From Cephalopachus bancanus (taxonomy: Eukaryota > Chordata > Mammalia > Primates > Tarsiidae): 64,000 nucleotides of DNA. Positions 59,131 to 64,000 of the stretch are shown here, piece by piece. Positions within the stretch are counted from its first letter, which is position 1. The number at the start of each line of letters is the position of its first letter. The stretch covers positions 6,448,001 to 6,512,000 of the forward strand of contig JAPVLO010000138.1 in assembly GCA_027257055.1 (NCBI GenBank), read 5' to 3'. The notes beneath the pieces were generated by a model. It did not search any database, had not been told where the DNA came from, and worked only from the letters and a program-made list of their open reading frames with translations. The translations under genes were made by a program, and so were the position numbers.

Positions 59131-60682
59131 AAGTATTTACTAATCAAAAATTTGTGATTTGTATTATTGAAACTATTCCTTGATTTAATGAAAACTTCTT
59201 GAGGAATTTGCATGTCACATATTATGTGATTTTAAATTTTTCTAAAATACAGAAGAAAATACAGCTCCTGAAGAATATAATTTAAAATTGAACTTGATAT
59301 TAGCCTCTAAATTCCCAACTCTTTTGTATACTTTTCCTTCTGTCTATCATGTATCTCCCTTGCTGTCCATCTATATATCATTTATCTGTCCTATAGAGAT
59401 GTTCTATTTCTCTATAAAAAGGTGAACCACTTTTGCTTGTATTCTCTCTATTTTTAATTAACTAAACATTTTGCAGCACCAGCAGAATGCTAACTAATAA
59501 GTGTTTCCTGATGAATACTGCCATGCAAATAAATATGCATTAAAGGCATTTCTTTCTATAGTATTTTATTAGCTATCTTCATAGTGACTGATCTAGGGAA
59601 AGACAGATCACCTCATCTGTTTCTATGCAACAATGATCTTACTTGTGTATTTCTCTATTTTCTAGCAGCCTATGTTGTTGCTTAAATTTAAAATATTCTT
59701 TATGTGACTTTTTGTATTGTGACTGTCAACATACTTCATTTAAGATCTCTCAAAATCATTAATTATCCTATATTTCCCCCCAAAAAAAGTATTTTAAATG
59801 AGGATGATGACTAAATGTGTCTTGGCTGTTTGTGACACAGGCTTTTGGTTATAAAATAGTATAGTTCCCTATGATTCTTAATCTATAGTGACATTGCCCT
59901 CTCATGCTCATCTGCCAAATCACAACTTTTCACTCTACCATCAATTTCATCTCCAGATGGTTGTTCTTTGGCACCTATAGTGAAGATTGCATTTGCTCTG
60001 GCAATATATAGCCACAGATAGTGAGGCAATAGAAAAAAAAATAATAAGTATTCAATATGAAACTTAATATTGTGAATACTTCTAATGATAGTGTAGGTAA
60101 AAAATAAGCATTAATTTGAAAACTATTCTTGGAGTGTGTCATTATTCTACTTGATATATTTTAGATAAATTAAATTTATTTAGTATAGTTTCCCAAATAA
60201 TGTTTGATTAATTATAACAAATTGTTTTTAAAAATATTTTATAGTGCATTTATGTGAATAACTTACTATATGCTATCAGCTGGAGAAAAAAAAAAAAAAA
60301 CTGACCCAATATATTAGACCAAAAATGTGCTTCAATGTTTCCTGAACAAAATTCACATTATTGTTATTTCTTTTTCTAGTTCATAATTTACAATTTTGTA
60401 TCATTATTCTTATAGACTATAAAATGTGCTCAACAAAGGTATTACTAGAAGAAAGGTTTCCATAGATTTATCTTTTTTCTGCTGTTTTCATTTTGATTAG
60501 CAATGAGACAGTCAGCAACAGACGTGGAAGCAGACTTCAGAATTCAAAATTTAGAGATTACTGTCAGCACCCAATACATATCAATAAATCAAAGTTCTTA
60601 ATTCAGCACTTGCTTTATAAAGAGAGAAATAGAGGTTTTCTTAAAAACATTCTCTTCTAAACAACAAAGTAATTAGACTAAC
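59131..60682. other. AT-rich intergenic stretch, nothing recognised
   Basis: No coding or repeat signature was identified. A 16-A run lies near 60286. Confidence 0.6.
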
Positions 60683-61094
60683 TGTATTAGTTTGCTAGAG
60701 CTGCTGTAACAAAGTACTGTAAAGTGGGTAACTTGTACAACAGAAATTTATTGTCAGCACAGCTAGTTCCTTCAGAGGAATATGAGAAAGAATCTGTTCC
60801 ATGTCTCCTGTCTAGCTTCTGGCAGTTGGCTGGTGATCTTCATCATTTTTTAGATTATATGATCACCAACCAATCTTTGCCTGGTTGTATGCATGGTGTC
60901 TTCATTGTGTGTATGTTTGTGTCCAAGGTTTCCCTGTTAATAATGATTTCCATCATAATGGTAGGGGTTTACTTTCTTTCAGTATGAGCTCATCTTAGGA
61001 CCATGTTTCTATATAAGGAAATATTTTAAGGTATTGGAGGTTAGGTCTTCATAACATGTGAATTTTGCAAGGATGCGATTAAACCCATAACACT
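60683..61094 (-). mobile_element. MLT1-type MaLR solo LTR, antisense
   Basis: The left end reads TGTATTAGTTTGCTAGAGCT followed by GCTGTAACAAAGTAC and ACAACAGAAATTTATTG. The right end reads GTATTGGAGGTTAGG, then ACATGTGAATTTTGCAAGGA and CCCATAACA. Reversed, this is the start-to-end order of MLT1 LTRs of the ERVL-MaLR group (TGTTATGG... to ...CTAATACA), including the polyadenylation-signal section. It is a single LTR without internal sequence. The 87-codon plus frame at 60724-60987 lies inside it and is not a gene. Confidence 0.87.
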
Positions 61095-61929
61095 AACCCC
61101 CAAAAAAGCTTAATAATAGTTTCTAATTGTATATGTACATAACATGTATAAAATTATTAAATTTTGCAAAATTTTTTTGGTAATAAAATCTCCCTCTTAC
61201 ATTTTTTTTTAGTATCATCAAGAACTAATCATTTGGTCTATATAGCAATTCAATTATAAGGAAATAAAAATATTGCATTACTGATAAAGGCAAACTAAAG
61301 TCAATGTTTCATAATTATGAGCTATGTTCAGATATAACTAAATTAAGGATCTAGTTAATAGGCACAATTTTCAAACTATTTTGTTAATGCATAATGTGCC
61401 CACACTTTAGTTCTTGCTTTCTATTTTATTAGACCAATGTGGTTTTCTATGACAATGATAAATGCTCAGAAAAAGAAAGACAGGAACTCAGCTAAACCTT
61501 ATATTAATTTAAATATATCTGTATAACTTATGAGTATATATGAAATTTTCTAAATAAAGGAAGTGTGGCTAAATAAAGGAAATGTGAAAACCTTGCCATT
61601 TTTCTCCATGTCATTCAGAATTGATAGGAAATTTGTGAATTTACATCTCTACTTTTTTATGAACCTCAGGTTCCCAAAAGTACATTAATCATATTCATAA
61701 TTTATGTGACACTCTCATAACTGTGTGTTGCATAACTCTCTTTTGCAAGTATGTAATTGTATATTCATTTACAATAATTTGTAAAATAATATATACCTCT
61801 GAGAACTGTCAGTAGGAACTTATCACTTAGAATATTGCTAGCAAGTGACACATTCTCCCACCCACTTGCCAGTCCCAACTGAATGTTGCTTTGTTATTGT
61901 ATATATAATATAATATACCTACTGATAAC
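61095..61929. other. AT-rich intergenic stretch, nothing recognised
   Basis: A short direct repeat around AAATAAAGGAA at 61550-61582 (TAAATAAAGGAAGTGTGG / TAAATAAAGGAAATGTG) is the only structure noted. Confidence 0.6.
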
Positions 61930-62635
61930 TTATACATGCTTTTGTCTGTGAAAAGTTTGCTATTTAGTTTTCTATTTTTTAAAACTTTTTAAAAAAGGAA
62001 CCCTGCTATATATAAAATTCTAGTACATTATCTTTTTACTCAAACCATAACAATGACCTATTTGCTTTGTTGTTTCTAGAGCTCTAATTTATTCATCTTG
62101 GCTGCTGTTTAATAGTCCATTGTATAGATGAATAGTTGTATAATGATTATGTTCCAATTTTTAATATAATAAAATGTATTCAGCTATTGTTCTGCTGATT
62201 AGCATTTGGATTTCTCCTTACCCCTGAATCTTGTTAATACCAGCAGTGCCTCTCTGAACATTGTTTTTCATAGCTCTTCATGCATAATGAGTTTCTCTTA
62301 AGGATATACCTAGAAATGGAAAATTTGGATCAGGTATATAAATATACATGTTGACCAACTTTTTTCTAAACTGATTTTAGCTATTTCACACCCACCAGCA
62401 AGAGATCTGAGATAATGTTAATTAATATTCACCAATGCTCAAAATTTTCAGACTTCTTAATGTTTACCATTTTGTATAAAATTGTCTTTTATTGTGATCT
62501 GGTTTCTTATCTTCTTGATCACTAATTAGGTTAATGTTGTGAAAAGTTTATTTGTTATTTATTTTTACTGTTCTAACAAAAACCTTTTCATGTTTTTGCT
62601 TATTTTTTCTATTAGCTTTTTTGGGGAGAGGATCT
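61930..62635 (-). mobile_element. Old LINE-1 3' end, antisense
   Basis: The sequence has the antisense order of old L1 tails: GCTGTTTAATAGTCCATTGTA (first 20 bases from 62104), a GGATATACCTAGAAATGGAA (62302-62321) block, CACACCCACCAGCAAGAG, then a TTGTGATCTGGTTTCTTATC block. No frame is left. It is directly followed by a younger L1 in the same orientation. Confidence 0.7.
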
Positions 62636-62639
62636 TTTT

Positions 62640-63592
62640 AAAAAATTTCTTTATTTTAAAGATGTGGGATAAAATCCAGGGTTAGGTATACAAATGTTCA
62701 TTATGCAGGTAGCCTTGTTGATGAAATGTGCCCCTGACTACCCTGGCAGTTTCCCCTTAATGTCAATTCTGCCCTCTCCCCTGCAGTTTCCCACTACTGC
62801 CAATTCCTTTCTTATTGTATTATGATAATTGTTCAAGGTCTGCTTATGAGTGAGAACATATGAAACTCAGTTCTGTTTCTGTGATAGATTGCTCAGTATT
62901 ATAGACTCAGTCCATCCATGTTGCTGTGAAGTTCATAATTTTGTCCTTTATGACCACGTAATATTCCATCGTGTTTATGTACCACATTTTTTAATCTGTC
63001 TACTTTCAATAGGCAGCACGGTTGACTCTATGTTTTTGCTATTGTGAATAATGCTGCAATAAACATTTGTATGCAGGTGTGTTTATTGTAGAGCGATTTG
63101 AGCTTCTCCAGATATATACCCAGTAGGGAGAGTGTGGGATCACATGGAAGGTTGATTTTCAGATGTTTTAGGAATCACCACACTGTTTTCCACAGATTGT
63201 ACTAGTTGACACTCCCACCAACAGTGTAGAAGTGTCCTTTTCCCCGCATTCTCTCCAGCATCTGTTGTTTTTTGAGTTATGGATTATGGTGATCCTTACT
63301 GGTGTTAGATGGTATCTCAGTGTAATTTTAATCTGAATTTCTTTGATGACTAGTGAAATTGAGCATTTTTTCATGAATCTGTTGGCTGCTCGTATGTCTT
63401 CTTTTGAGAGGTATCTATTCATATTTTTGCCCACTTTGTAATGGGGCTGTTTTTTTGTTTTGTTTTGTTTTTCTTTTCAGCATGTTTGAGTTCCTTGTAG
63501 ATCGTAGATGTTAGACCTTTGTCAGAGATACAGTTGGCAAATATTTTTTCCCATTCTTTGGGCTGTCTCCCCACTGTCTTGATGGTTTCTTT
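62640..63592 (-). mobile_element. LINE-1 3' end, antisense, 5'-truncated
   Basis: Antisense copy of the same lineage as the L1s at 6.5, 18 and 35 kb: TTTATTTTAAAGATGTGGGA (3' end), the C-rich 3' UTR run, then ORF2 end. The minus frame 63434-63168 reads [30 protein letters not shown] and CWRECGEKD of ORF2p. It stops near CTTGATGGTTTCTTTGGC, where the 5' truncation lies. No clear target-site duplication was seen. Confidence 0.9.
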
Positions 63593-64000
63593 GGCCTTTA
63601 TTGATTATTGGGAAATTTTATAATTCTCTTTCTTTTCTGTGTGTGTTGCAGTTATTATTTACCATCTAGTAACATCTTGTCCCTTTCTAAAGATGTTTTT
63701 GATGAACCAAATTTTTTATAAGCATAGGCAAAATAATCAGTTTGTTTTTTATAATTGATGCTACATAATTAGTCTAATCAAAAGTCAGAAGCATATCCAC
63801 CTATTTTTCTACTGAAACTTTTGAAGAGTCGTTTCTTATAGTTAAGTCAATATATGTCTTGAAATAATTTGATTCTAGTGTCTAATGTAATGATTTAATT
63901 TTATTTATTCTTAATTCTGAAAACAGAACACTTAGGTATCTTTTTAAAATAGTTTTTCATTCCTCTACGAAACTTCCATGCAACATACAACTTCTAAATG
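63593..64000. other. AT-rich sequence to the window end, nothing recognised
   Basis: No frame or repeat could be assigned; an old L1-like texture is possible but not demonstrable. Confidence 0.5.

Noticed and set aside
1..64000. CRISPR arrays, tRNA or rRNA genes, bacterial operons
   Set aside because: No regularly spaced repeats with unique spacers, no cloverleaf-like segments outside SINE promoters, and a repeat content that is clearly mammalian.

Overview
This looks like nuclear DNA from a primate: about 64 kb of AT-rich, gene-poor sequence built largely of transposable elements of several ages. The main evidence is twelve Alu-type SINEs. They are dimeric, 7SL-derived, A-tailed and often flanked by intact target-site duplications. 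Eleven of them appear to share one sequence style (head GGCTCAGCCTGTAATCCC, middle linker CAATAAATCAAAAAATTAG, tail GAGACTCCAACTC) that differs from the Alu families of apes and monkeys and lacks the longer middle section I associate with lemur and galago Alus. My best inference is a non-anthropoid haplorhine, that is a tarsier, but this rests on recalled family patterns and was not checked against a database. No host protein-coding exon, tRNA, rRNA, CRISPR or bacterial-type feature could be supported. Nearly every open frame is a LINE-1, mariner or SINE remnant, or its antisense shadow.

Layout. 1-5 kb: possible LTR-derived sequence with a SINE inserted; a cluster of three mariner transposase remnants (two in opposite orientation) among CA/CT microsatellites; an ERV1-like LTR. 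5-12 kb: AT-rich sequence, a 5'-truncated L1 3' end, and two adjacent SINEs of different age. 12.3-18.7 kb: a near-full-length sense L1 with decayed ORF1 and ORF2. 18.7-26 kb: CA repeat, L2 remnant, a twin-primed (5'-inverted) L1 with a 13-bp target-site duplication, and a truncated SINE. 26-36 kb: two overlapping old L1 3' ends, a SINE, a long AT-rich stretch with no recognised element, and another L1 3' end. 36-43 kb: L2 remnants, two SINEs, another mariner end and simple repeats. 43-51 kb: old antisense L1 sequence in at least two overlapping copies, invaded by three SINEs. 51.6-59.1 kb: a near-full-length antisense L1 with a SINE inside it, another in its tail, a GC-richer 5' UTR with repeated units and a long A/C-rich tract. 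59-64 kb: AT-rich sequence, an antisense MLT1-type LTR, an old antisense L1 3' end and a younger antisense L1 3' end.

No set of genes works together here. What the window records is a history of insertion: old L2, MLT1 and old L1; then mariner and ERV LTR; then lineage L1s; then lineage Alus, some inserted into those L1s. I found no undescribed multi-gene system. The most interesting observations are the inverted mariner pair, the internally deleted mariner with a related remnant 37 kb away, the twin-primed L1, and two L1s with unlike 5' UTRs, one containing an apparent ~170-bp tandem unit.
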